From positions 1,178,001-1,242,000 of the forward strand of contig NZ_JAVDXT010000001.1 of assembly GCF_031458075.1 (NCBI RefSeq): a stretch of 64,000 nt of DNA, read 5' to 3'. Under the pieces are notes generated by a model. It searched no databases. It saw only the letters and a list, made by a program, of their open reading frames with translations, and was not told the DNA's origin. Origin of the DNA: Rhodoferax_B ferrireducens_A. GTDB lineage: Bacteria > Pseudomonadota > Gammaproteobacteria > Burkholderiales > Burkholderiaceae_C. Positions 41,242 to 50,406 of the stretch are shown piece after piece. Both the position numbers and the translations under genes were made by a program. The first letter of the stretch is position 1, and each line of letters starts with the position of its first letter.

Positions 41242-42150
41242 TTACTGCAGATACGGATGCTTGGTGAACAAATCCGCGGCCCAGTCCACAAACGAGCGCA
41301 CCTTGGCGCTCAGGTGGCGGTTCGGCGGGTACACCACGTAGATGGGGATGGACGGTATGGCCCAGTCGGGCAGGATCTGCACCAGCGTGCCGTCGGCCAG
41401 GTGCGGTACGGCCATGAAGGTGACCATCTGCGACACGCCCAGCCCGGCCAGCGCGGCCGCCATGTAGGCATTGCTCTCGTTCACGGCGATGCGGTAGCTG
41501 CTGTCCAGCGCCAATTCCATACCGTCTTTGGCAAACTCGTTCGGCATCATCCGCCCGGTACGCGGCGAGAAGAAGTTCACCATGCGGTGGCCCTGCTCCA
41601 GGGCCTGCGGGTCGGTCGGCATGCCGAAGCGGCGCAGGTAGTCGGGCGAGGCCACGGTGATCATCGGCAGGTTGCCGATGCGCCGCGCCACCAGCGACTG
41701 GTCGGTCAGCTCGCCGCCGCGGATCACGCAGTCCACGTTGTCGCTTATCAGGTCCACCGGCCGGTCGCTGACGCCCAGGTCCAGCTGGATGTCGGGGTAG
41801 CGGTCGAAGAAGGTGGACAAGGCCGGGATGATCAGCAGGCTGGCCAAGGACGAGCCCACGTCGACCCGCAGGCGCCCCTGCGGGTTGGTCTGCGCATTGC
41901 CCATGCTGGCTTCCAGCTCGTCCAGGTCGGCCAGCAGGCGGGCGGTGCGTTCGTAATAGGCGGCACCGTCGGCCGTGACGGTGACGCGGCGGGTGGTGCG
42001 GTTCAGCAGCTTGACGCGCAGCCGCGCCTCCAGGTGCTGGATCTGCTTGGTCACCGTGGCCTTGGGCAGGGCCAGCGAATCGGCGGCCTTGGTGAACGTG
42101 CCTGCCTCCACCACCCTTGCAAACACGCGCATGGTCAGTATCTGATCCAT
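41242..42150 (-). CDS. LysR family transcriptional regulator (probable RND operon regulator)
   Basis: The 302-residue protein begins MDQILTMRVFARVVEAGTFT, with the HTH SLALPKATVTKQIQHLEARL. The effector domain (VDLISDNVDCVIRGGELTDQ, YVVYPPNRHLSAKVRSFVDW) belongs to the large CrgA/DmlR-like branch of LysR. It is divergent, across 296 bp, from a hydrolase-like gene and the RND efflux operon, and it is a good candidate to control them. The start at 42148-42150 gives a standard length. The intergenic region 42151-42446 shows no gene; its central part is AT-richer (about 42325-42400). Confidence 0.9.
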   Translation of the reverse strand: MDQILTMRVFARVVEAGTFTKAADSLALPKATVTKQIQHLEARLRVKLLNRTTRRVTVTADGAAYYERTARLLADLDELEASMGNAQTNPQGRLRVDVGSSLASLLIIPALSTFFDRYPDIQLDLGVSDRPVDLISDNVDCVIRGGELTDQSLVARRIGNLPMITVASPDYLRRFGMPTDPQALEQGHRMVNFFSPRTGRMMPNEFAKDGMELALDSSYRIAVNESNAYMAAALAGLGVSQMVTFMAVPHLADGTLVQILPDWAIPSIPIYVVYPPNRHLSAKVRSFVDWAADLFTKHPYLQ

Positions 42151-42446
42151 AGGTTTTCCTCGTTTCCTTCTTCTATCGCCGTAGCGTCTCACCATGCATG
42201 GGTCGCCATGCGTCGCCATTCCAGAACACCGCGGAACTGGCTGTGCCAGGCCGCTGGTGTTGCCCCCTGCAAGGGGGGTGGAGGCCACGCGAAGCGGGCA
42301 AGCCTGGGGGTGTGCCAATAATCGCATGGTAAAGATGTTCGATTGTTGGCAAAACAGAAACAGAGAAGTCCTAAAACCCCCTCTTTATGCAATGTCGGCT
42401 ACGCACTACATTTCTTCACATACACGAACCTCCCTAGGTCCACACC

Positions 42447-43343
42447 ATGTCACCCCGTTCCAGCACACCCAAGTCCGCCACGATTGAAGAAGCCGACACC
42501 CGCATTGCCCTGGCCCAGCGGCCAGCGGTGGATGTGCGCATGTACGGCAAGCGCGTGCCGGGCGGTGCCGCGCCGCTGGTGGTGCACTTCCACGGCGGTG
42601 CGTTTGTCAAAGGCGGGCTGGACAACGGCGCTACCGTGGCCCGGCTGCTGGCCAGCGCGGGTGCGGTGGTGGTGTCGGTGGCTTATCCGCTGGCGCCGGT
42701 CCATCCTTTCCCGGAAGGTGTGGAAACCGGCTACGACGTGCTGGCCTGGGTTTACAAGCACCGGGTCAAGCTGGCCGGGCAGGGCGCCCGCGTATTTGTG
42801 GCCGGTGAAGAGGCCGGCGGCAACCTGGCGGCTGCCGTGGCGGTGATGGCCCGCGACCGCGGCCATCCGCCGCTGGCTGGGCAGATTCTGCTGTCGCCCA
42901 TGCTCGACCCCTGCGTCGGCACCGCATCCTTGCGCGCCGCTGCCGCCGAGCGCATGGCGGCTGGCTGCGCCGACAGTTGCAAATATGCCGATGGCTGGCA
43001 CCAGTACCTGCGCTGCGCCATGGACGCCGAGCACCCTTATGCCGTACCTGGCATCGCCCGCCGCCTGGCGGATATCGCGCCCACCCTGGTGCTCAGCGGC
43101 CCCGACGACCCGTTGCGCGACGAAGCCCGTGCCTACGCCGAACGCCTGCGCGTTGCCGGCATCGCCGTGACCTACAGCCTGCTGTCGACGGCCCAGGGCT
43201 GGCCCGACGCGCTGACCGCACCGATCAGCAGCGAATGCGCTTGCGGCCCGGCCGTGCTGCAGCAGTTCCGCGCGTTTTTTGACGCCACGCAGCCTACCGC
43301 CAAGCCGGCCAAACCGGTCGCGGATGGGGCGCCCCGTTGTTGA
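42447..43343 (+). CDS. HSL-type alpha/beta hydrolase fold protein, catalytically dead
   Basis: The 298-residue protein aligns with hormone-sensitive-lipase type esterases: VVHFHGGAFVKGG is the HGG oxyanion motif, and LVLSGPDDPLRDEARAYAER holds the acid. The nucleophile elbow, normally GDSAGG, reads GEEAGG, so the serine is replaced by glutamate. The catalytic histidine position, normally HGF, reads QGW. Two of three triad residues are therefore missing, while the fold-forming parts are kept. It is probably a binding or regulatory pseudoenzyme. It lies 105 bp before the RND adaptor gene and may share its promoter. The C-terminus is Lys/Pro-rich. Confidence 0.88.
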   Translation: MSPRSSTPKSATIEEADTRIALAQRPAVDVRMYGKRVPGGAAPLVVHFHGGAFVKGGLDNGATVARLLASAGAVVVSVAYPLAPVHPFPEGVETGYDVLAWVYKHRVKLAGQGARVFVAGEEAGGNLAAAVAVMARDRGHPPLAGQILLSPMLDPCVGTASLRAAAAERMAAGCADSCKYADGWHQYLRCAMDAEHPYAVPGIARRLADIAPTLVLSGPDDPLRDEARAYAERLRVAGIAVTYSLLSTAQGWPDALTAPISSECACGPAVLQQFRAFFDATQPTAKPAKPVADGAPRC

Positions 43344-43448
43344 CCTGCACCGCTTAAACCCTCTGTAAACCACCGCCTTCCTGGCCGCTCTGGCGCCCAG
43401 GTGGGCCGCCGCATTCCTGTTTTGTTTTTGTTCTTTGAAAGGCCCGCC

Positions 43449-44681
43449 ATGTCCGCATCCAAATCCTCCAACTCCTTCACCTACCGCAGCGCCCTTTGGA
43501 CCACGGCGGCCTCATTGACCGCCATCGCGGCTGCGGCGGCCATCGTGTTCGGTATGCAAACCCCGGCCGAGGCCGGCTCCGCCCCCGCAGCGCCGCAAGC
43601 CATTCCTGTGTCGGTGGCTACCGTGGAATCCAGCCAGATCAACGCCTGGGACGAGTTCTCGGGCCGGCTAGAAGCCGTGCAGCGCGTCGACATCCGTTCG
43701 CGCGTTGCCGGTGCGGTGCAGGCCGTGCATTTCCGTGAAGGCGCGCTGGTCAAGCAGGGCGACCTGCTGATCACCATCGACCCCGCGCCCTATGCGGCCG
43801 AAGTCGAGCGCAGCGAAGCCCAGGTGGCCGCCGCCCAGGCCCGCGTGTCGCACGCCAGCAGCGAACACGAGCGCTCCAAGCGTCTGTGGGACGAGCGCGC
43901 GATTGCCCAGCGCGAGCTGGACGAGCGCGTCAACAGCCTGCGCGAAGCCGAGGCCAATCTGCGCGCCGCCCAGGCCGCACTGCAGTCGACCCGCCTGAGC
44001 CTGGGCTACACCCAGGTGCGGGCGCCGGTGTCCGGCCGCGTCGGCAAGCTGGAGGTCACCGTGGGCAACCTGGTGGCCGCCGGCCCGGGCGCACCGGTGC
44101 TGACCACGCTGGTCTCCATCAGCCCGATCTACGCCAGCTTCGATGCCGACGAGGGCGTGATCGCCCGCGCCCTCAAGGGCTTGCACGGCCAGGGCGGTAC
44201 GCGGGCGCTGGACAGCATTCCGGTGCAAATGGGCACGGCCGCCACCACCGACACCCCGTTCAAGGGCCGGCTGCAGCTGGTCGACAACCAGGTCGATGCC
44301 AAGAGCGGCACAGTGCGGGCCCGCGCGGTGTTCGACAACGCCGACGGCAGCCTGATGCCCGGCCAGTTTGCCCGCCTGCGCATGGGCCAGGCCCAGGCCC
44401 AGTCGGCCCTGCTGGTGAACGAGCGCGCGGTGGGCACCGACCAGGACAAGAAGTTTGTGCTGGTGCTGGGTGCCGACAACACTGTGGCCTACCGCGAGGT
44501 GACCTTGGGCGGCTCGGTGAACGGCCTGCGCATCGTCAGCAAGGGCCTGGCCGCGGGCGAGAAGCTGGTGGTCAACGGCCTGCAGCGCGTGCGCCCCGGC
44601 GCCTTGGTCAGCCCGCAACCCGTGTCCATGGACGCCAAGCCCGAAGCGCAAGCCAAGCGCGATGGTGCTGCCCAGTCCTGA
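43449..44681 (+). CDS. RND efflux periplasmic adaptor (membrane fusion protein)
   Basis: This 410-residue adaptor of the MexE/AcrA type links the pump to the outer-membrane channel. It has an N-terminal membrane helix (ASLTAIAAAAAIVFGM) and a lipoyl half-motif (SGRLEAVQRVDIRSRVAGAV). A coiled-coil hairpin follows (about residues 100-175), then the second lipoyl half (YTQVRAPVSGRVGKLEVTVG), beta-barrel (FKGRLQLVDNQVDAKSGTVR) and membrane-proximal domains. No lipobox is present. The start at 43449 places the helix correctly. It is the first gene of a three-gene adaptor-pump-channel operon. Confidence 0.94.
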   Translation: MSASKSSNSFTYRSALWTTAASLTAIAAAAAIVFGMQTPAEAGSAPAAPQAIPVSVATVESSQINAWDEFSGRLEAVQRVDIRSRVAGAVQAVHFREGALVKQGDLLITIDPAPYAAEVERSEAQVAAAQARVSHASSEHERSKRLWDERAIAQRELDERVNSLREAEANLRAAQAALQSTRLSLGYTQVRAPVSGRVGKLEVTVGNLVAAGPGAPVLTTLVSISPIYASFDADEGVIARALKGLHGQGGTRALDSIPVQMGTAATTDTPFKGRLQLVDNQVDAKSGTVRARAVFDNADGSLMPGQFARLRMGQAQAQSALLVNERAVGTDQDKKFVLVLGADNTVAYREVTLGGSVNGLRIVSKGLAAGEKLVVNGLQRVRPGALVSPQPVSMDAKPEAQAKRDGAAQS

Positions 44682-44705
44682 TCTGGATTTGATGAGAACA
44701 ACCCC

Positions 44706-47700
44706 ATGAATCTATCTAAATTCTTTATCGACCGGCCGATCTTTGCCGGCGTGCTGTCGCTGCTGATGCTGATCGCCGGCCTGATCGCGCTGCGCAGCCT
44801 GCCGATCTCGGAATACCCCGAGGTCGCACCGCCCTCGGTGGTGGTGCGCGCCCAGTACCCGGGCGCCAACCCCAAGGTGATCGCCGAAACCGTGGCCACG
44901 CCACTGGAAGAAAGCATCAACGGCGTGGAAGGCATGCTCTACATGGGCAGCCAGGCCACGACCGACGGCGTGATGACCTTGACCGTCACCTTCAAGCTCG
45001 GCACCGACCCGGACAAGGCCCAGCAGCTGGTGCAGAACCGGGTCTCGCAAGCCGAGCCGCGCCTGCCCGAGGAAGTGCGGCGCCTGGGCATCACCACCAT
45101 CAAGAGCGCACCCGACCTGACCATGGTGGTGCACCTGGCCTCGCCGAACAACCGCTACGACATGAACTACCTGCGCAACTACGCAGTGCTGAACGTGAAG
45201 GACCGTCTGGCGCGCATCCAGGGCGTGGGCCAGGTGCAGATCTTTGGCGGCGGCGACTATTCGATGCGCGTCTGGCTGGACCCGCAAAAGGTCGCGCAGC
45301 GCGGCCTGTCGGCCAGCGATGTGGTGGCTGCCATCCGCGGCCAGAACATCCAGGCTGCGGCCGGCGTGGTCGGCGCATCGCCTGGCCTGGCCGGTGTCGA
45401 CATGCAGTTGTCCATCAATGCCCAGGGCCGTTTGCAGAGCGAAGAAGAGTTTGGCGACATCATCGTCAAGACCGGTGCCGACGGCGCCATCACCCGGCTG
45501 CGCGACATCGGCCGGCTGGAAATGGGCGCGGCCGACTATTCGCTGCGCTCGCTGCTGAACAACGACCCGGCCGTGGGCATGGGCGTGTTCCAGGCGCCGG
45601 GCTCGAACGCGCTGGACATCTCGGCCAATGTGCGCAAGACCATGGACGAGCTGCAGAAGAACATGCCCGAGGGCGTGGAGTTCCGCATCGCCTACGACCC
45701 CACGCAGTTCGTGCGCGCCTCCATCACCTCGGTGGTGCACACCCTGCTGGAAGCCGTGCTGCTGGTGGTGCTGGTGGTGATACTGTTCCTGCAGACCTGG
45801 CGCGCCTCCATCATTCCGCTGCTGGCCGTGCCGGTGTCGGTGATCGGCACCTTCGCCGTGCTGCACATCCTGGGCTTCTCGATCAACGCCTTGAGCCTGT
45901 TCGGCCTGGTGCTGGCCATCGGCATCGTGGTGGACGACGCCATCGTGGTGGTGGAGAACGTGGAGCGCAATATCGAAGCCGGCCTGACACCGCGCGAGGC
46001 CACCTACCGCGCCATGCGCGAGGTGTCCGGCCCCATCATCGCCATCGCCCTGGTGCTGGTGGCGGTGTTCGTGCCGCTGGCCTTCATCAGCGGCCTGACC
46101 GGTCAGTTCTACAAGCAGTTTGCGGTGACCATCGCTATCTCGACGGTGATCTCGGCGATTAATTCGCTGACCCTGTCGCCAGCGCTGGCCGCCTTGCTGC
46201 TGCGCGGCCACGATGCGCCCAAGGACGCGTTGACGCGCTTCATGGACAAGACCTTGGGCTGGTTGTTCCGCGGCTTTAACACGATGTTCAACCGCGGCTC
46301 GGAAGCCTATAGCGGCGGCGTGAAGAACGTGATCGGCCGCAAGACGCTGATGCTGGTGATCTACCTGGCGCTGATCGGCGTGACCTTCGGCCTGTTCAAG
46401 GCCGTGCCCAGCGGCTTCGTGCCGGCGCAGGACAAGCAGTACCTGATCGGCTTTGCCCAGCTGCCCGACGGCGCCACGCTGGACCGCACCGAAGACGTTA
46501 TCCAGCGCATGGGCGAGATCGTCAAGAAGAACCCGAACGTCGAAGACGCGATTGCCTTCCCCGGCCTGTCGATCAACGGCTTCACCAACAGCTCGAACTC
46601 GGGCATCGTGTTCGCCACCCTCAAGCCTTTTGCCGAGCGCACCCGTGCCGACCAGAGCGGCGGTGCCGTGGCCGGCCAGCTGAACCAGGCCTTCGGCAGC
46701 ATCCAGGATGCGTTCATCGCCATGTTCCCGCCCCCCCCCGTGGCCGGCCTGGGCACCACCGGCGGCTTCAAGCTGCAGCTGGAAGACCGCGGTTCGCTGG
46801 GCTACGACGAGATGGACAAGGCAGTCAAGGCCTTCATGGCCAAGGCCTACCAGACGCCCGAGCTGGCCGGCTTGTTCACCAGCTGGCAGGTCAACGTGCC
46901 GCAGCTGTATGCCGACATCGACCGCACCAAGGCGCGCCAGCTGGGTGTGCCGGTGACCGACATCTTCGACACCATGCAGATCTACCTGGGCAGCTTGTAC
47001 GCCAACGATTTCAACAAGTTCGGCCGTACCTACAGCGTGCGCGTGCAGGCCGATGCGCCATACCGCGCCCGTGCCGAAGACGTGGGCCTGCTGAAGGTGC
47101 GCTCCACCACCGGCGAGATGGTGCCGCTGTCGGCGCTGATGAAGGTCAATGCCAGCTTTGGCCCCGAGCGTGCCATGCGCTACAACGGCTATCTGGCGGC
47201 GGACGTGAACGGTGGACCGGCCCCCGGCTTCTCCAGCGGCCAGGCACAGGACGCGATCGAGCGCATCGCCGCCGAAACCTTGCCCAAGGGCGTGACCTTC
47301 GAGTGGACCGAGCTGACCTACCAGGAAATCCTGGCCGGCAATTCCGCGCTGCTGGTGTTCCCGCTGGCCATCTTGCTGGTGTTCCTGGTGCTGGCCGCGC
47401 AGTATGAAAGCCTGACTCTGCCGGTGGCCATCATCCTGATCGTGCCCATGGGCTTGCTGGCGGCGATGACCGGCGTCTGGCTGCACGGCGGTGACAACAA
47501 TGTGTTCACCCAGATCGGACTCATCGTGCTGGTGGGATTAAGCGCCAAGAACGCCATCTTGATCGTCGAATTTGCCCGCGAGCTGGAGTTCGCCGGCCGC
47601 ACCCCGGTGCAGGCCGCGATCGAAGCCAGCCGCCTGCGCCTGCGGCCGATTCTGATGACATCGCTGGCCTTCATCATGGGCGTGCTGCCCCTGGTGCTGT

Positions 47701-47960
47701 CCACCGGCGCCGGCGCCGAAATGCGCTCGGCCATGGGGGTAGCGGTGTTCTCCGGAATGATTGGCGTGACCGCCTTCGGCCTGTTCCTGACCCCGGTGTT
47801 CTATGTGCTGATGCGCCGCCTGGCAGGCAACAAGCCGCTGAAGCTGCACGGCGCGGTGCCGGACGGGGTGGAGGCGCCCATCGTCCCTGCACACGGTGTG
47901 CACGGCGCGCATGGCGGCACCACCGCCCGCCCGGTGCTGGCCGCACCCGTGCAGGACTGA
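44706..47960 (+). CDS. RND efflux pump inner-membrane transporter (HAE1 family, MexF-like)
   Basis: The 1084-residue pump has the usual twelve-helix layout with two large periplasmic loops. Landmarks are the N-terminal MNLSKFFIDRPIFAGVLSLL, the proton-relay helix with GIVVDDAIVVVENVERNIEA (two Asp), and LVGLSAKNAILIVEFARELE in the second half. It exports hydrophobic compounds or drugs using proton motive force. The start is preceded by a purine-rich region 25 bp after the adaptor gene. The roughly 35-residue His/Ala/Gly-rich tail after the last helix is longer than in MexF. Confidence 0.96.
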   Translation: MNLSKFFIDRPIFAGVLSLLMLIAGLIALRSLPISEYPEVAPPSVVVRAQYPGANPKVIAETVATPLEESINGVEGMLYMGSQATTDGVMTLTVTFKLGTDPDKAQQLVQNRVSQAEPRLPEEVRRLGITTIKSAPDLTMVVHLASPNNRYDMNYLRNYAVLNVKDRLARIQGVGQVQIFGGGDYSMRVWLDPQKVAQRGLSASDVVAAIRGQNIQAAAGVVGASPGLAGVDMQLSINAQGRLQSEEEFGDIIVKTGADGAITRLRDIGRLEMGAADYSLRSLLNNDPAVGMGVFQAPGSNALDISANVRKTMDELQKNMPEGVEFRIAYDPTQFVRASITSVVHTLLEAVLLVVLVVILFLQTWRASIIPLLAVPVSVIGTFAVLHILGFSINALSLFGLVLAIGIVVDDAIVVVENVERNIEAGLTPREATYRAMREVSGPIIAIALVLVAVFVPLAFISGLTGQFYKQFAVTIAISTVISAINSLTLSPALAALLLRGHDAPKDALTRFMDKTLGWLFRGFNTMFNRGSEAYSGGVKNVIGRKTLMLVIYLALIGVTFGLFKAVPSGFVPAQDKQYLIGFAQLPDGATLDRTEDVIQRMGEIVKKNPNVEDAIAFPGLSINGFTNSSNSGIVFATLKPFAERTRADQSGGAVAGQLNQAFGSIQDAFIAMFPPPPVAGLGTTGGFKLQLEDRGSLGYDEMDKAVKAFMAKAYQTPELAGLFTSWQVNVPQLYADIDRTKARQLGVPVTDIFDTMQIYLGSLYANDFNKFGRTYSVRVQADAPYRARAEDVGLLKVRSTTGEMVPLSALMKVNASFGPERAMRYNGYLAADVNGGPAPGFSSGQAQDAIERIAAETLPKGVTFEWTELTYQEILAGNSALLVFPLAILLVFLVLAAQYESLTLPVAIILIVPMGLLAAMTGVWLHGGDNNVFTQIGLIVLVGLSAKNAILIVEFARELEFAGRTPVQAAIEASRLRLRPILMTSLAFIMGVLPLVLSTGAGAEMRSAMGVAVFSGMIGVTAFGLFLTPVFYVLMRRLAGNKPLKLHGAVPDGVEAPIVPAHGVHGAHGGTTARPVLAAPVQD

Positions 47961-47983
47961 CTTTAAAAGAATCGAGAAACACC

Positions 47984-49453
47984 ATGAAGCTCCTATCCCA
48001 TAGCCTGGTTCCGCTGTTGGCCGCCCTGGTGCTGGCCGGCTGCGCCACCGCCCCGGCCATCGACACCGCCACCCTGGTCGCCACGCCTACCACCTTCAAG
48101 GAAGGTGCGGCGCAATGGACCCAGGCGGCCCCCGCCGAAGCCCGCGACCGCGGCACCTGGTGGCGCGCCTTTGCCGACCCTGCGCTGGACGCGCTGGTCG
48201 AGCGGGCCAGCCAGCAGAACACCGGCATCGCCGAAGCCGCAGCCCGGCTGGCCCAGGCCCGCGCCTTGCTGCGCAGCAGCGAATCCGACCGGGCACTGCA
48301 GCTAGGCGCCGGCGCCGGTGCCACACGCCAGGCCGGGGCCGGCACGGCCAACGGCAGCACGCCCAGCACCTTGCTGAATGCCAACCTGAATCTGTCCTAC
48401 GAGGTGGATTTGTTCGGCAAACTGGCCCGCGCCACCGACGCCGCGAGCCTGGATGCGCAAGCCCGCGCCGCCTTGCTGCAAAGCACGCGCCTGCTGGTGC
48501 AGGCCGACGTGGCCCAGACCTACCTGGCGTTGCGTGCGCTGGACGCCGAACGGGTACTGGTGCGCGAAACCCTGGACGCCTACCGCAATACCTTGCAGCT
48601 CACCCAGAGCCGCTTCCGTGCCGGCGATGTGGCCGAGCTCGATGTGGTGCGGGTGCAGACCGAAGTCGCGGCCACCGAGTCCGAGGCCCTGGCCCTGGAG
48701 CGCCGCCGCGCCACGCTGGAACACGCCTTGGCCGTGCTGGTCGGCGACAGCGCCTCCAGCTTCAGCTTGGGCAGCGTGGACTGGAGCACTGCGCTGCCGG
48801 TGATTCCCGCCGGCGTGCCGGCCACCGTGCTGACGCGCCGGCCCGATGTGGCTGCGGCCCAAAGCAGCCTGCTGGCCGCGCAAGCCCGCGTCGGCGTGGC
48901 CCAGGCCGCCTGGTTCCCCAGCCTGTCGCTCACCGCGGCCGGTGGCTTTGCCTCGCCCGAGCTGGGCGATGTGTTCAAGTGGTCGGCCCGCGCCTGGGGC
49001 GTAGGTGCCTTGTTGTCCTTGCCGCTGCTGGACGGTGGCCGCCGCGAAGCCGGTGTGCAGGCGGCCCAGGCCCAGCTCGACGGCGCCACGGCCCAGTACC
49101 GCGGCCAGGTGCTGGCGGCGTTCCAGGAGGTCGAAGACCAGCTGTCCGCACTACGTCTGCTGGAGCAGCAAGCCCAGGCCCAGGGCCGCGCCGTGGCGTC
49201 GGCCACGCGCGCTACGGTGCTGTCCGACTCGCGCTACCGCAACGGTCTGGTCAGCCAGCTCGACCTGCTGGACGCTCGCCGCAGCGAGCTCAGCAACCGC
49301 CGCCAGGCGCTGAATGTGCGCTCCGCCCAGTACCAGTCCACGGTGACGCTGATCCGCGCACTGGGCGGCGGCTGGGAGACGCCGGGCAAGGCGAGCTGGG
49401 AGCCTGCGCCGCTGAACTTGGCGGTGCAGCAGCAAGCCGAAGGCCTACGCTAG
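47984..49453 (+). CDS. RND outer-membrane channel lipoprotein (NodT/OprN family)
   Basis: This 489-residue outer-membrane factor begins MKLLSHSLVPLLAALVLAGC, a lipoprotein signal with lipobox LAGC. Two repeats of the outer-membrane efflux domain follow (LVERASQQNTGIAEAAARLA and LLAAQARVGVAQAAWFPSLS). The channel strand NLNLSYEVDLFGKLARATDA is typical. It completes the tripartite pump with the adaptor and transporter encoded just before. The stop is followed at once by a long-form dispersed repeat. Confidence 0.95.
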   Translation: MKLLSHSLVPLLAALVLAGCATAPAIDTATLVATPTTFKEGAAQWTQAAPAEARDRGTWWRAFADPALDALVERASQQNTGIAEAAARLAQARALLRSSESDRALQLGAGAGATRQAGAGTANGSTPSTLLNANLNLSYEVDLFGKLARATDAASLDAQARAALLQSTRLLVQADVAQTYLALRALDAERVLVRETLDAYRNTLQLTQSRFRAGDVAELDVVRVQTEVAATESEALALERRRATLEHALAVLVGDSASSFSLGSVDWSTALPVIPAGVPATVLTRRPDVAAAQSSLLAAQARVGVAQAAWFPSLSLTAAGGFASPELGDVFKWSARAWGVGALLSLPLLDGGRREAGVQAAQAQLDGATAQYRGQVLAAFQEVEDQLSALRLLEQQAQAQGRAVASATRATVLSDSRYRNGLVSQLDLLDARRSELSNRRQALNVRSAQYQSTVTLIRALGGGWETPGKASWEPAPLNLAVQQQAEGLR

Positions 49454-49475
49454 GATTTATAAGAAAAGTGGCTCT

Positions 49476-49517
49476 AGCGCATATAAATACTGCGCTAGAT
49501 GCTATGGATTCAGGAGT
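49476..49517. repeat. 42-bp two-hairpin dispersed element, copy 10 (long form)
   Basis: The element lies directly after the outer-membrane channel gene. Stem 1 pairs TAGCGCA with TGCGCTA. The second block is TGCTATG followed by GATTCAGGAG. It is preceded by an extra conserved flank at 49454-49473 (GATTTATAAGAAAAGTGGCT) that is shared with copy 11. Confidence 0.85.
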
Positions 49518-49643
49518 GGGTGGGCTTTGCGCTGGCCGTGCGTCAATGGCTGTTCGCCATCTGAGCGCTTGCGCCTACCGCCGCACTTATTTCAGAATGG
49601 GCGCGAGGTTCAGCGTCTTGAATCCACCACCGAAAGGATCGCC

Positions 49644-49952
49644 ATGTCTGCATTCGCACTCATCATCCAGCACAGAACGCAGCCCGGCAGGCGCGAGGAA
49701 GTCCGCGCGGTATGGGAAAGGCATATGGCGCCCGCGATTGCCGCCAACCCGGGGCATACCGCCTACTTTTACTGTTTTGACAATGCCGACCCGGATGTGA
49801 TTTGCGCTTTCCAGCAGTATGTGAGCGCGGAAGCGTCCCGGGAGTTTCTGCAAACCAGCAGCTACGCCGCCTACCTGCAGGATGTGGAGCCTTTGCTGGT
49901 CGGCCCTCCACAAGTGACGGCGCTGACACCTATGTGGAGCAAGGGCGGCTAA
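49644..49952 (+). CDS. Antibiotic biosynthesis monooxygenase (ABM) domain protein
   Basis: The 102-residue protein MSAFALIIQHRTQPGRREEV is a ferredoxin-like ABM-fold dimer unit. The core shows VWERHMAPAIAANPGHTAYF and VICAFQQYVSAEASREFLQT. Relatives include cofactor-free quinol oxygenases such as YgiN, and proteins of unknown role. The start at 49644 has AAAGGA about 8 nt upstream. It is transcribed alone and is followed by two strong hairpins. Confidence 0.88.
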   Translation: MSAFALIIQHRTQPGRREEVRAVWERHMAPAIAANPGHTAYFYCFDNADPDVICAFQQYVSAEASREFLQTSSYAAYLQDVEPLLVGPPQVTALTPMWSKGG

Positions 49953-49966
49953 GCGCCCGGTAACCC

Positions 49967-50004
49967 GCTGCTGGCCAGCAGCTTGCCCGCGGCTCTGCCG
50001 CGGG
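49967..50004. terminator. Two adjacent GC-rich hairpins
   Basis: A 16-bp perfect palindrome (GCTGCTGG and its complement) lies at 49967-49982. A second hairpin lies at 49986-50004, with CCCGCGGC pairing to GCCGCGGG around TCT. They follow the ABM gene stop by 14 bp and face the convergent 19-residue ORF. Probable terminator region, without a T-run. Confidence 0.55.
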
Positions 50005-50071
50005 GGGGCCATATCGCCGCAATGGCTTTGACTTTGCGCCCGCCCAGTCTGTGCCCTGGCCGAGCGCTTGT

Positions 50072-50131
50072 TCAGCGTAGAAAAAGAACGATCAAGATGA
50101 TGATCAGGATTGCGCCGCCACCGATATACAT
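50072..50131 (-). CDS. Possible 19-residue membrane miniprotein
   Basis: The minus strand encodes MYIGGGAILIIILIVLFLR, a single hydrophobic helix with a Gly-rich start and a terminal Arg. It starts at 50129-50131. A near-perfect ribosome site AAGGAG is centred about 8-9 nt upstream (50137-50142 on the plus strand as CTCCTT). Such one-helix miniproteins often bind or regulate larger membrane proteins. It is too short for normal gene callers, and the ribosome site plus the helix are the only support. The divergent neighbour is a PRC-barrel gene that starts 275 bp away. Confidence 0.55.
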   Translation of the reverse strand: MYIGGGAILIIILIVLFLR

Positions 50132-50406
50132 AGCTGTCTCCTTGAGATGACTCACCACGGTACCCACCCTCGGCGAGGGTTGTCAGGCACGCTGTGACAG
50201 GCCATTGAAGCCCGGGCCCTCGACGGTCGTCTGTGCTGTGGCGTACATAGCGCCGAATAGGTACCGGCTGCGCCCTCCGTATGGCCACGCAAGGTGCGCT
50301 GGCGCACAGACTCTGCGGGTGGCAACGCCTATCTTGGCTGCAGGGCGTCGACCTGCCGGTACGGCGCTTGGCCTATCCACCACCGGCTGACTGAACGGAG
50401 ATGCAT

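Noticed and set aside
44712..47486. 924-codon minus-strand frame opposite the RND pump gene
   Set aside because: Composition is His/Gln/Val/Gly-rich as expected for an antisense shadow, and the plus strand encodes a complete HAE1 transporter.
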